A stretch of 44,431 nt of DNA from Hymenobacter glacialis (GTDB taxonomy: Bacteria; Bacteroidota; Bacteroidia; Cytophagales; Hymenobacteraceae). The stretch spans positions 1 through 44,431 of the forward strand of contig NZ_MDZC01000056.1 of NCBI RefSeq assembly GCF_001816165.1. The letters are read 5' to 3'. The translations under genes were made by a program, and so were the position numbers. The notes under the pieces were generated by a model, which saw only the letters and a list, made by a program, of their open reading frames with translations, searched no databases and was not told the origin of the DNA. Positions 1 to 7,784 of the stretch are shown here, in pieces. How positions within the stretch are numbered: the first letter of the stretch is position 1; each line of letters begins with the position of its first letter.

Positions 1-562
1 GAAGTTGCTGCCGGTGAGCACGACCACGGCACCGGCCGAGCCACTGTTGGGCGTGAACGAAGTGATAACCGGAGCCGGAATCACGACGAAGCTACCCGAC
101 GAAATACCCGTACCCGTGGCCGCAGTGACGGCAATGGGACCCGAAACCGCACCCGGGGGTACTGTCACCGTAATCTGAGTGGCCGAGTTTACAGTAAATA
201 CCGGAGCAAAAATGCCGTTGAACTGCACGGTGGTTGCGTTGGTAAAACCTGTGCCCGTGAGCACTACCTGGCTGCCCACCGCGCCGGTGCCGGGCGTGAA
301 GCTGCTGATGGCGGGCGGGGCGCCCACCACAAAAGGCGTAGCGGAAGTGCCGGTGCCGGTAGGGCCCACTACGGTAATGGCGCCGGTGCTGGTGCCAGCC
401 GCTACCGTGGCCGTAATCTGCGTAGCCGAATTAACCGTGAATGATGTGGCCGGAGTACCGTTGAACCTCACGGCCGTGGCCCCGGAGAAGTTGGTGCCGG
501 TGATGGTGACCACCGTGCCGGATAGCCCGCCCGCTGGCGAGAAGCTGCTGATGGTGGGCGCC
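1..562 (-). repeat. IPT/TIG domain repeats inside the metalloprotease, period about 243 bp
   Basis: On the minus strand two full units (about 562-320 and 319-77) and a partial third (76-1) each encode about 81 residues. Each opens with an ISSF/ITSF-type strand, has TGTxF in the first third and FTVNSATQIT in the middle. The units differ at many positions, so they are old domain duplications rather than a recent tandem array. The repeat count is unknown because the window ends inside the third unit. Confidence 0.75.
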
Positions 563-2646
563 GCAACAGACGCAATGCTGAAGCTGACGTTGGAGATATC
601 GAAAAAGTAATTGTCTACGGACTCCACCATGAGGCGGGCCTGGCTGCTGGCCACGTTGGGAGCGGCCACCACGGCGCTGCCGTCGTTGGGCTCGTTTAGG
701 GCCAGCACCACGGGGTAGGTCAGGCCGCCGTCGAGGCTCAGGCGCAGGTTGACCAAGGCGCAGCTCACGGGCGGGGCGGTGGTGTTGGCCACGTTCCAGG
801 TAATGGTTTGGGCGCTGCCACCGGTCCAGGACACGGCGGTGTTGGGGGCGGTGACTTCGAAGGGGCCCGCGGTGCTGCTCACGTTCAGGCGCAGGGTGGG
901 GCTGAAATCGATGCCGCCCACTACCCCGACGGGTCCGTTGTGCTCGTCGCGCACGGTGCAGCGGAAATTAAGCTGGCGCGTGACTGTCGGCAACCGCTCG
1001 TCGGAGGTTGCGGTATTGGACAACAAGCTGCTCAAACGCGGGAAATAGCGCGTGCCGGACGGGGTGGGCGTGAGCGAGCGGAATAGCGGCCGGTTGTCGT
1101 TGGGCACCTGGGCCGCGGTAAGCGGGCCGGGCCGGCCGAGGTCCAGCTCTTCCCAGGAATAGGTTATGGGGTCGTTCTGGGCATCGGTAGCCGTGGCCAT
1201 CAGCTTGAAGGGTGTGCCGATGGGCAGCGTCCGCACGTTGCGCGGGACCGTGAGGGCGGGGGGCGTGTTGCCGGTGGCGGCGCTGGTGCCGCAGGTAGTG
1301 CCATCTACGAAAGCCCGAATTTCCTCGTAGCTGCCGGTGTGGAAAACGGCATCGGAGTTGGGTTGCAGGTTGTCGGCCGTGGCGCAGATGCCGGCGTAGG
1401 CCATGATGGTAGACCCCGAGCCCGGCTCCCAGGCAGTGCTGGGATTGCGGTTGCCGGCGCAGTTGCCGCCATCGCCGTTGAAGGTGTGGTTGCCACCAAA
1501 CTGGTGCCCCATTTCATGGGCCACAAAATCAATATCAAAGGCATCGCCCACGGGGTTGGGCAGGCCCGTCACGCCCTGGGCTTTTTGCCTTGGCACGCAC
1601 ACCACGCCCAGTAAGGCTACTCCCCCACCGTTGGTGCTCACCACGTGGCCAATGTCGTAGTTGGCGTCGCCAATGATGCGGTCGATGTTGGTCTGGTTTT
1701 GTGCCAGCATGGCTTCGCCGTTGTTGTCGGTATAGGGTGGCGAGGGCTGGGGGCCGGTGCCACTCAGGAACACCAGTTGGTCGTTGTTGGGCACCAGCAC
1801 CATGCGCACCGTTAGCTCCCGCTCGTACACGCCCACCACGCGGTTCACGGTGGTGGCTTCAGCCGCGAGCACACCGGCCACAGTGTTGCCCTTGGTGAGG
1901 GCATACTCGGGAGTGTTGGCAAGGGCCAGGCGGTAGGTGCGCAGCAGCGGGCCGCTGGCCGCTGGCCGGGCCGCCGCCGTGGCCTGGGCCAGTTTGCGCC
2001 GGGCGGCCGTGGCATTTTTGTTGGCAGCGGTGGCCTGGAAGCCGCAGGCCAGGGCCGTGGCGGCGCGGTTCATGTCGCGCTTATAAAAACCGAGGTAATG
2101 CCGGGTATCGTTGGGGGCTACGGGGTCGATGTAAAAGCTATTACCGTCACCGGTGAGCACCTGGGCATGGAAGCCCTGCGGCGTCAGGTCAAGCCGCACG
2201 GAAGCAGTTGCGTCGTCAAGCCCCATCCCGGCGTAGGTTTTTATCTCCGGAAACCGGGCCGCGAGTGCGGGTGCCAACACCGAAGCTTGCCGGATGGCAA
2301 AGCGGCCGGTGCTCCCATTGGGCAGGGGCAGCACCAGCACCAAGGGAGCCGCGCCAGCCTGCGCTTCCGATGGCGCCGCGGCCAGGGCCCCGCGCAAGCC
2401 GGCTACGTCCAGGGTCAGGGCCTGAGAACGGAAGAGGGCCGCCCCCAGCCTGGACTTTGCGGCGGCTCCACGAGCTTCGCCGTCGGCCCGGAAAAAGGGA
2501 GCGGTGGCCTTGAATTGCGCCCTGGCCCCCAGGGCCATGCCCAGTATCAGGAACAGCAAAGCGCCAGCCCGGCCCAGCCACGCGCCGACTGCTGAAACCG
2601 CCGTTGCCCCTACAGTAGCCCAATGGCCGTCGTACCGCTTTGTCAT
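1..2646 (-). CDS. Secreted reprolysin-type zinc metalloprotease with IPT/TIG repeats (C-terminus beyond window)
   Basis: The frame is open from the ATG at 2646 to the window edge (882 codons), so the C-terminus is missing. The N-terminus has a hydrophobic stretch ending in an ALGARAQ-like signal cleavage site near residue 43. The zinc site is a complete metzincin motif, HEMGHQFGGNH at residues 377-387 (HExxHxxGxxH), followed about 30 residues later by a Met-turn-like STIMAYAG. This matches the bacterial reprolysin-like peptidases of Bacteroidota. After the catalytic domain come beta-rich cadherin/Ig-like segments, then at least two complete IPT/TIG repeats of about 81 residues and the start of a third. 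By family it is probably secreted or surface-anchored and degrades external protein. The missing end may hold a type IX secretion sorting domain, which cannot be checked here. Its substrate is unknown. Confidence 0.9.
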   Translation of the reverse strand, partial: MTKRYDGHWATVGATAVSAVGAWLGRAGALLFLILGMALGARAQFKATAPFFRADGEARGAAAKSRLGAALFRSQALTLDVAGLRGALAAAPSEAQAGAAPLVLVLPLPNGSTGRFAIRQASVLAPALAARFPEIKTYAGMGLDDATASVRLDLTPQGFHAQVLTGDGNSFYIDPVAPNDTRHYLGFYKRDMNRAATALACGFQATAANKNATAARRKLAQATAAARPAASGPLLRTYRLALANTPEYALTKGNTVAGVLAAEATTVNRVVGVYERELTVRMVLVPNNDQLVFLSGTGPQPSPPYTDNNGEAMLAQNQTNIDRIIGDANYDIGHVVSTNGGGVALLGVVCVPRQKAQGVTGLPNPVGDAFDIDFVAHEMGHQFGGNHTFNGDGGNCAGNRNPSTAWEPGSGSTIMAYAGICATADNLQPNSDAVFHTGSYEEIRAFVDGTTCGTSAATGNTPPALTVPRNVRTLPIGTPFKLMATATDAQNDPITYSWEELDLGRPGPLTAAQVPNDNRPLFRSLTPTPSGTRYFPRLSSLLSNTATSDERLPTVTRQLNFRCTVRDEHNGPVGVVGGIDFSPTLRLNVSSTAGPFEVTAPNTAVSWTGGSAQTITWNVANTTAPPVSCALVNLRLSLDGGLTYPVVLALNEPNDGSAVVAAPNVASSQARLMVESVDNYFFDISNVSFSIASVAAPTISSFSPAGGLSGTVVTITGTNFSGATAVRFNGTPATSFTVNSATQITATVAAGTSTGAITVVGPTGTGTSATPFVVGAPPAISSFTPGTGAVGSQVVLTGTGFTNATTVQFNGIFAPVFTVNSATQITVTVPPGAVSGPIAVTAATGTGISSGSFVVIPAPVITSFTPNSGSAGAVVVLTGSNF

Positions 2647-2774
2647 CTAAACTATGGTGATTGAAGTAGAAGAAGTAAATCTAAGGCAAAGCGGGGACAC
2701 AAAGCGCTGATTGTGTTGCGATGCGAACTGTGGTGGTGTGGAGGACGCATTTATCGGACAGAAAGACAACAAAA

Positions 2775-2799
2775 AGCCCCGGTGCAGAACACCGGGGCT
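2775..2799 (-). terminator. Rho-independent terminator downstream of lpxB
   Basis: A perfect 10-bp stem AGCCCCGGTG/CACCGGGGCT encloses a 5-nt loop. Read on the minus strand it is followed by a run of T, as expected for an intrinsic terminator. It lies about 105 bp after the lpxB stop and 129 bp before the metalloprotease start, so it separates the two minus-strand genes. The rest of the 2647-2903 gap shows no gene and no convincing promoter box. Confidence 0.8.
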
Positions 2800-2903
2800 G
2801 TGGTAAAAGGCTGTAAGCTGAGATTAGTTAAACAACACTTTGCACCTAAACAACGCACTTAAAGGCAGCACTTTGGATACTTTAGGCAAGGCGCTGACTC
2901 GGT

Positions 2904-4016
2904 TTAGCCGTTTTTCAGGTAGTCTACCATCAGCTCGGCAGTTTTTCGGGCAGCTTGCTGCTGGCCCAGCTTATCGCGCAACTCCGAATAGCCGGCTTTG
3001 AGGCGCGCCATGTAGTCGGCATCGGTGAGCATGGTTCTCAGCTCGTCGAGCAGGTTGCGGGCATTGAAATCACTCTGAATCAACTCCTTTACCACACCCC
3101 GACCCACAATGAGGTTGACCAGCGAAATGTAGGGCACCTTAATCACCATCTTGCCGATGGCATAGCTCAGAGCACTGGTGCGGTAGCACACAATCTGGGG
3201 CACATCGAAGAGGGCGGTTTCCAGCGTAGCCGTGCCGCTGGTGACCAGGGCCGCCTTGGCGTGGTGGAGCAAGTCGAAGGTCTGCTCAAACAGGAACTTG
3301 ATGCCGTTGCGCTCGAAGTGGCGGTAGTAGTTGGGGTCGAGGTTGCTCACGCCGGCCACCACAAACTGGTACTCCTGGAAACCCGGCAAAATGGCAATCA
3401 TTTCATGAAGCATCTCCTCAATCTCCTGCTTGCGCGAGCCCGGCAGCACGGCAATGATGGGTCGGTTGGGGTCGATGCGGTTGCGCTCAAAAAAGTCGGG
3501 CGCGGGCTGAAACTCGGCCACGGCGTCGGCGGTGGGGTTTCCGGTGTAGTCCACTTTGTAGTCGAACTTCCGGTAGAACTCCTCCTCAAAGGGCAGAATG
3601 ACGAACATTTTGTCTACCCGCGCCTTCACTTTCTCAACGCGGCCCTGGTTCCAGGCCCATATTTTGGGCGAGATGTAGTAGAAAACCTTAATACCGTGGT
3701 CTTTGGCCACTTTGGCCATCCGCATGTTGAAACCGGCGTAGTCGACCAGAATCAGCACATCGGGCTTGTAGGCCAACAAGTCGGCCTGGCACTGCTTCAG
3801 GTACCCGCGAAACTTGAGGACGCTGGTGGCCGCCTCCACAAAGCCCATGATGGCCAGGTCCTGATAGTGCCGCACCAGCTCGCCGCCCACCGCCGCCATC
3901 TGGTCGCCGCCCCAGAAGCGGAACTGCGCCTCGGCATCCTGCCCACGCAGCTCAAGCATGAGGTTGGCTGCGTGAAAGTCGCCCGACCGCTCGCCGGCTA
4001 TTAAATAATATTTCAT
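2904..4016 (-). CDS. lpxB: Lipid-A-disaccharide synthase LpxB
   Basis: The 370-residue product has the length of LpxB and the family signatures in order: GERSGD (8-13), a DYAGFN motif (92-97), WAWNQGR (120-126) and LPGSRKQEI (191-199). LpxB (GT19) joins UDP-2,3-diacylglucosamine and lipid X to form the lipid A disaccharide on the inner face of the cytoplasmic membrane. The ATG at 4016 gives a normal short N-terminus directly before the first strand. It appears monocistronic: an AT-rich inverted repeat lies upstream and an intrinsic terminator downstream. With hldD 2.6 kb away, it shows that the organism makes LPS. Confidence 0.97.
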   Translation of the reverse strand: MKYYLIAGERSGDFHAANLMLELRGQDAEAQFRFWGGDQMAAVGGELVRHYQDLAIMGFVEAATSVLKFRGYLKQCQADLLAYKPDVLILVDYAGFNMRMAKVAKDHGIKVFYYISPKIWAWNQGRVEKVKARVDKMFVILPFEEEFYRKFDYKVDYTGNPTADAVAEFQPAPDFFERNRIDPNRPIIAVLPGSRKQEIEEMLHEMIAILPGFQEYQFVVAGVSNLDPNYYRHFERNGIKFLFEQTFDLLHHAKAALVTSGTATLETALFDVPQIVCYRTSALSYAIGKMVIKVPYISLVNLIVGRGVVKELIQSDFNARNLLDELRTMLTDADYMARLKAGYSELRDKLGQQQAARKTAELMVDYLKNG

Positions 4017-4023
4017 TGGAGGG

Positions 4024-4122
4024 AATTATAAATTATGAATTGTGAATCATGAATTAAGCCGATGTTTCCTGTTGAAAATCAGCACTTCATCACCCATAAT
4101 TCATAATTCAAAATTTGTAATT
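4024..4122. repeat. AT-rich imperfect inverted repeat between queD-like gene and lpxB
   Basis: Two arms of about 30 nt (4024-4055 and 4092-4122), built on AATTATGAATT, are imperfect reverse complements (roughly 24 of 30 positions match). They enclose about 36 nt. The composition contrasts sharply with the GC-rich flanks. The repeat fills nearly all of the 111-bp gap, and its right arm ends just before the queD-like stop codon. It could fold at the transcript 3' end or be a remnant of a dispersed repeat. Confidence 0.6.
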
Positions 4123-4127
4123 GAGCG

Positions 4128-4544
4128 CTACGCTCCGTAGTATTCCACGAAGTTGCGCGGCGTTTCGTAGAGCTTTACGCAATGCAGCCGCGCCTGGGTA
4201 ATAGCCGGCAGCTCGCGCTCCAGAATTTGCCAGAAGGCAATGGCCAGGTTCTCGGTGCTGGCCATCTGGCCGGCCATGAACGGCACGTCCAGGTTGAGGT
4301 TTTTGTGGTCTACCTGCTCGGTGATGTGCTCCCGCAACAGGTCGGAAAGCGCCTTTAAATCGACCACGAAGCCGGTTTCGGGGTCAGGCTGGCCTTTCAC
4401 CGTCACAATGAGGTCGTAGTTGTGGCCGTGCCAGTTGGTGTTGGCGCACGGGCCAAAAACCTCGCGGTTGCGCTCGTCGCTCCACTTGGGGTTGTGCAGC
4501 TTGTGGGCGGCGTTGAAATGTTCCTGACGGCTAACGTAAATCAT
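4128..4544 (-). CDS. 6-pyruvoyl-tetrahydropterin synthase / 6-carboxytetrahydropterin synthase family protein (QueD-like)
   Basis: The 138-residue protein belongs to the PTPS/QueD family. It has the zinc ligands of the family: a histidine in FNAAHKL (H14) and the pair in WHGHNY (H39, H41). The likely catalytic cysteine is C33 in FGPCANTN. The motif DHKNLN (118-121 region of the family fold) and the C-terminal glutamate in KLYETPRN also fit. QueD converts dihydroneopterin triphosphate to 6-carboxytetrahydropterin in queuosine synthesis; PTPS enzymes make the tetrahydrobiopterin precursor. No queC, queE or folE gene lies nearby to decide between them. QueD is the commoner role in bacteria. Confidence 0.9.
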   Translation of the reverse strand: MIYVSRQEHFNAAHKLHNPKWSDERNREVFGPCANTNWHGHNYDLIVTVKGQPDPETGFVVDLKALSDLLREHITEQVDHKNLNLDVPFMAGQMASTENLAIAFWQILERELPAITQARLHCVKLYETPRNFVEYYGA

Positions 4545-4552
4545 TGTATTCC

Positions 4553-4644
4553 TAAGCTATTAGCTACTAGCTTTTAGCCAGCTGCTTTCAAGTAACTTCT
4601 TTTGGAAAGAAGCTCACAGCTAGCAGCTAAAAGCCAGTAGCTTA
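4553..4644. repeat. Inverted repeat spanning the ABC permease stop codon
   Basis: The arms starting near 4553 (TAAGCTATTAGCTACTAGC) and ending at 4644 are imperfect reverse complements built on AGCTACTGGCTTTTAGC, with about 35 nt between them. The permease stop codon (4642-4644) lies inside the right arm. The repeat fills the gap to the queD-like start at 4544. On the minus-strand transcript it would form a 3' hairpin that could protect or end the ABC operon mRNA. Confidence 0.6.
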
Positions 4645-5643
4645 ATTATTTTTTCGCAGCAAATATACGAAGAAGGGTACCCCGAACAGGGCCGTGACCA
4701 AGCCCACCGGCAGGCCGGCAGGCGGGTAGAGCAGGCGGGCAAGCAAGTCGCAGGCCAGAAGAAACCCCCCACCGAGCAGGGCGCAGACCAGTAAATTGTA
4801 GCGACCGGTGGTGCCCAGCAGCCCCCGCGTGAGGTGCGGAATGAGCAGGCCCACAAAGCCTACCGGGCCGCACAGCGCCACCACGCCCCCGGTGAGGCCG
4901 GCGGCCAGCAGCACCAGCAGCCAGCGCCGCTGCGCCACGGGCAGGCCCAGCGCGGCGGCCCGCTCCTCGCCCAGCAGCAGCAGGTTGAGGTCTTTTTGCA
5001 TGAAAGCCAGTACAAATAAGCTGATGCCGAGCGCCGCTGCCGGGTACGGGAGCACGTCCCAGCCGGCCCGCTCGAAGCTGCCAAACGCCCAGAACACCAC
5101 GCTCCGCAAGCTGCCCTCGGCACTGGCCATGAAGGTGAGCAGGCTGCCCAGCGCCGCCGCCAGCGCCCCCACGGCCACGCCTGCCAGCAGCAGCGGCGCC
5201 GGCAAGATGCGCCCGCGCCGGGTGCCCAGCGCCACCACCAGCAGCGTGGCGCCAAAAGCCCCCGCCAGCGCCGCCACCGGCGGCAGGTATACCCCCGCCA
5301 CCGTGAGCGAGGGCACCAGCACAAACGAGGCAATGGCCCCCAGCGACGCCCCCGAAGCCGTGCCCAGCAGGTACGGGTCGGCCAGGGGGTTGGTCACCAG
5401 CGTTTGGAGCAGGTAGCCGCTCACGGCCAAGCTGGCACCGGCCAGCAGCGCCAGCACAATGCGCGGGAGGCGCAATTGCACGAGGGCCAGCTGGGCCGGG
5501 TCGGTGGGGTCGTAATGCTGCAGGGTGTTCAGCACAAAGCCGTAGGAGGTGGAATAGCTGCCCACGCGCAGGCCCCCCAACGCCAGCACAAGCACAAGCA
5601 GGACGCCAAATAGCAGCCAGAAGAGGGGGCGGGGATTCTTCAA
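4642..5643 (-). CDS. FecCD/BtuC-type ABC transporter permease
   Basis: The 333-residue, very hydrophobic protein has about ten predicted membrane segments. It carries the FecCD hallmarks RLPRIVLALLAGASLAVSG (58-76), NPLADPYLLGTASGA (85-99) and, later, a CGPVGFVGLLIPH stretch. This class imports iron-siderophore complexes, heme or cobalamin with a class III binding protein. The start is a TTG at 5643: no ATG fits, and the upstream codons are AAA and then the TAA of the preceding gene in the same frame. The binding-protein gene ends 3 bp upstream, so the two are cotranscribed. An ATPase gene would be expected next but is absent. Confidence 0.92.
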   Translation of the reverse strand: MKNPRPLFWLLFGVLLVLVLALGGLRVGSYSTSYGFVLNTLQHYDPTDPAQLALVQLRLPRIVLALLAGASLAVSGYLLQTLVTNPLADPYLLGTASGASLGAIASFVLVPSLTVAGVYLPPVAALAGAFGATLLVVALGTRRGRILPAPLLLAGVAVGALAAALGSLLTFMASAEGSLRSVVFWAFGSFERAGWDVLPYPAAALGISLFVLAFMQKDLNLLLLGEERAAALGLPVAQRRWLLVLLAAGLTGGVVALCGPVGFVGLLIPHLTRGLLGTTGRYNLLVCALLGGGFLLACDLLARLLYPPAGLPVGLVTALFGVPFFVYLLRKNN

Positions 5644-5646
5644 TTT

Positions 5647-6522
5647 TTATTTTTTGAGCAACTGTTGCAGCTCGCGCACTGCCTCTACCACGCGCGGGCC
5701 CGGCCGCTCCATCAGGTTGCCGGTGATGGCGAATACGCGGCGGTTTTGGTAGGCTTTGATGCGCCGCAGCTCGGGGTAGTTTTTGAAAAAGGTGCTGTCC
5801 ATCTTTTCGAAGGTGCCGCCCAGCAGCACGTCGGGATTCAGCTTGAGAATGTACTCCCGGGTGAGGGCCGGGTAGGGCTGGGGAAAGGTTTCGGTGACGG
5901 CGTTCTGGCCGCCCGCCAGGCGAATCTGGTCGGTGAAGAGCGTGTTTTGGCCGTAGCAATAGATGGGGTCCTGCCAGGTAATGGCCAGCACGGTGGGCGG
6001 GGCTGCGCGCTTAGGAGCAGCTACCAGCGCCTTGAGCTCGGTGCGGAGCGAATCGGCCACGCGGCGGCCCCTGGCCGGGCGGCCCAGCAGGCGGCCCAGC
6101 TTCTCAAGGCCGGTAAACACGTCATCCACTAGCCGAAAGCGTTGGTAAAAAACCGGCACGCCCACTTCCTGCAGGCGCTGGGCATCGTCGACGGGCGTGA
6201 TGCCATCTATCGTAAACACGATGTCGGGGCGCAGGAGCACCAGCTTTTCCAGGTCGACGGGGTAGTTGTTGACAACGGGCTTCTGCAGCACTGCGGCGGG
6301 GTAGTTGTCCTGGGGTACGCGGGCCACGATGGTGGCGGTATCGGCCACGGCGTATAGCATTTCGGTCATGCTAGGGGCCAGGGCCAGCACCCGGCGCGGC
6401 TGGGCAGGCAGGGTGAGGCGGCGGCCCAGGTCGTCGGTGGTGACAACGGTGGCGGCCTGCTCCGGGGCCGGCTGGCAACCCAACAGCGCGGCCAGGGGTA
6501 AAAGCAGCAAAAGAAAACGCAT
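5647..6522 (-). CDS. ABC transporter substrate-binding lipoprotein (BtuF/FepB class)
   Basis: The 291-residue protein begins with a lipoprotein signal ending in ALLGC (C16). The mature part is a helical-backbone metal-complex binding protein: a DDLGRRLTLP entry, a first lobe with LALAPSMTEMLYAV, the segment LRPDIVFT and a second lobe with LNPDVLLGG. The LAPSMTEMLYA motif and the overall pattern resemble cobalamin-binding BtuF, but siderophore binding is equally possible from sequence alone. It acts in the periplasm, delivering ligand to the permease encoded 3 bp downstream. It is divergent from hldD, and a promoter-like box lies immediately before its ATG. Confidence 0.9.
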   Translation of the reverse strand: MRFLLLLLPLAALLGCQPAPEQAATVVTTDDLGRRLTLPAQPRRVLALAPSMTEMLYAVADTATIVARVPQDNYPAAVLQKPVVNNYPVDLEKLVLLRPDIVFTIDGITPVDDAQRLQEVGVPVFYQRFRLVDDVFTGLEKLGRLLGRPARGRRVADSLRTELKALVAAPKRAAPPTVLAITWQDPIYCYGQNTLFTDQIRLAGGQNAVTETFPQPYPALTREYILKLNPDVLLGGTFEKMDSTFFKNYPELRRIKAYQNRRVFAITGNLMERPGPRVVEAVRELQQLLKK

Positions 6523-6527
6523 GGCGG

Positions 6528-6555
6528 CAAAGGTAAACCCAACGGGTGCCGCAAA
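6528..6555 (-). promoter_or_regulatory. Bacteroidota-type promoter for the ABC uptake pair
   Basis: On the minus strand TTTG (6555-6552) is followed 16 nt later by a perfect -7 box TACCTTTG (6535-6528). The box ends only 5 nt before the ATG at 6522, which would leave a leader of zero to a few bases. Spacing is slightly short for the Bacteroidota consensus. Confidence 0.55.
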
Positions 6556-6642
6556 TTTCCAGTCTGCATGGTGCTGTCAGGGCCCTCGCAGGGCACCAGC
6601 GGAGTGGAAAACGGCAGCATCCGTTCGGCCGGCGCGCCGGTT

Positions 6643-6650
6643 TACCTTTG
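6643..6650 (+). promoter_or_regulatory. Promoter -7 box upstream of hldD
   Basis: TACCTTTG is a perfect match to the Bacteroidota -7 consensus TAnnTTTG and lies 21 nt before the hldD ATG, giving a leader of about 15 nt. I see no clear -33 TTTG at the usual distance. It shares the 149-bp divergent region with the opposite promoter at 6528-6555. Confidence 0.55.
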
Positions 6651-6671
6651 CCCCTCCCCAACCCGCCCCCT

Positions 6672-7640
6672 ATGATATTAGTCACTGGTGCGGCCGGCTT
6701 CATTGCCAGCTGCCTCGTCTCCCGCCTCAACGCCGCCAACTTCAACGACGTAGTCGTGGTGGATAATTTCTCGGTTGCCAAAAAGCTGCCCAACATCGAA
6801 GGCAAGAAGCTGCGCGAGTACGTGGACCGGGAAACGTTTTTCGAGTGGCTCGACGCCAACCACGAGCAGGTGGAATTTGTGTTTCACCTCGGCGCCCGCA
6901 CCGATACCGCGGAGATGGACCCGGCCGTGTTCGACCTGCTCAACCTGAACTACTCCAAGCAGATGTGGCAGGCCTGCTGCCAATACCAGTTGCCGCTGGT
7001 GTATGCGTCCTCGGCCGCTACCTACGGCGATGGCATCCTGGGCTACACCGACACCGACGAGGCTCTGTTTCCCCTCTACCGCCCACTGAACCCCTACGGC
7101 GACTCTAAAAACGACTTCGACAACTGGGCCCTTGCGCAGGAAGAAAAGCCGTATTTCTGGGCAGGGCTGAAGTTTTTCAACGTGTACGGGCCCAACGAGT
7201 ACCACAAGGGCCGCATGGCTTCGGTGATACTCCACGCCTTCGACCAAATTCAAAAGACGGGCTCCATGATGCTCTTCAAGTCGCATAACCCCGACTACAC
7301 CGACGGCGGGCAAATGCGGGATTTCGTGTATGTGAAGGATGTGGTGGAAGTGTGCTTCTTCCTGCTGCAGCATCGGAAAGATTCGGGCATCTACAACCTG
7401 GGCAGCGGCGAAGCGCGCACCTTCCTGGATTTGGCCCTGAATACGTTCCAGGCCCTGGGCCGCACGGCCGATATCCACTTTAAGGATACGCCTGAGGACA
7501 TTCGGGACAAGTACCAGTACTTCACCCAAGCCGATATGAGCAAGCTCAAAGGCATTGGTTACACCCGGCTCTTCACTCGCCTGGAAGACGGAATAGCCGA
7601 CTACGTGCAGAATTACCTGGTACCCGGGCGGTATTTGTAA
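6672..7640 (+). CDS. hldD: ADP-L-glycero-D-manno-heptose 6-epimerase
   Basis: From the ATG at 6672 the 322-residue product is a complete short-chain-dehydrogenase-fold epimerase. The NADP-binding glycine motif is GAAGFIAS (6-13). The YxxxK catalytic pair is Y142/K146 in NPYGDSKNDFD. The HldD hallmark FFNVYGPNEYHKGRMAS (168-184) carries K179, equivalent to the catalytic lysine K178 of E. coli HldD. The enzyme inverts C-6 of ADP-D-glycero-manno-heptose to make the LPS inner-core precursor. An in-frame upstream extension to 6546 exists, but the ATG at 6672 sits directly before the first Rossmann strand and just after a good -7 box. Confidence 0.95.
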   Translation: MILVTGAAGFIASCLVSRLNAANFNDVVVVDNFSVAKKLPNIEGKKLREYVDRETFFEWLDANHEQVEFVFHLGARTDTAEMDPAVFDLLNLNYSKQMWQACCQYQLPLVYASSAATYGDGILGYTDTDEALFPLYRPLNPYGDSKNDFDNWALAQEEKPYFWAGLKFFNVYGPNEYHKGRMASVILHAFDQIQKTGSMMLFKSHNPDYTDGGQMRDFVYVKDVVEVCFFLLQHRKDSGIYNLGSGEARTFLDLALNTFQALGRTADIHFKDTPEDIRDKYQYFTQADMSKLKGIGYTRLFTRLEDGIADYVQNYLVPGRYL

Positions 7641-7784
7641 GCTTTTTTTTAGCTTGCGCAGCCAGGGCCGCCCAAAACCCACCCGGAAAGCCAGCGGTTA
7701 GCACGTTTTCTGGACCATTGCTTTCGCTTGCCGGCGTGCCCAACCACCGGAGTACTTTGCTGCTTTTTCACCCATTTTTTTACT

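Noticed and set aside
4646..5959. Open frame of 437 codons overlapping the ABC permease and binding protein
   Set aside because: It is another frame on the same strand. It crosses two well-supported genes and has an alanine/glycine/arginine-rich random-looking translation.
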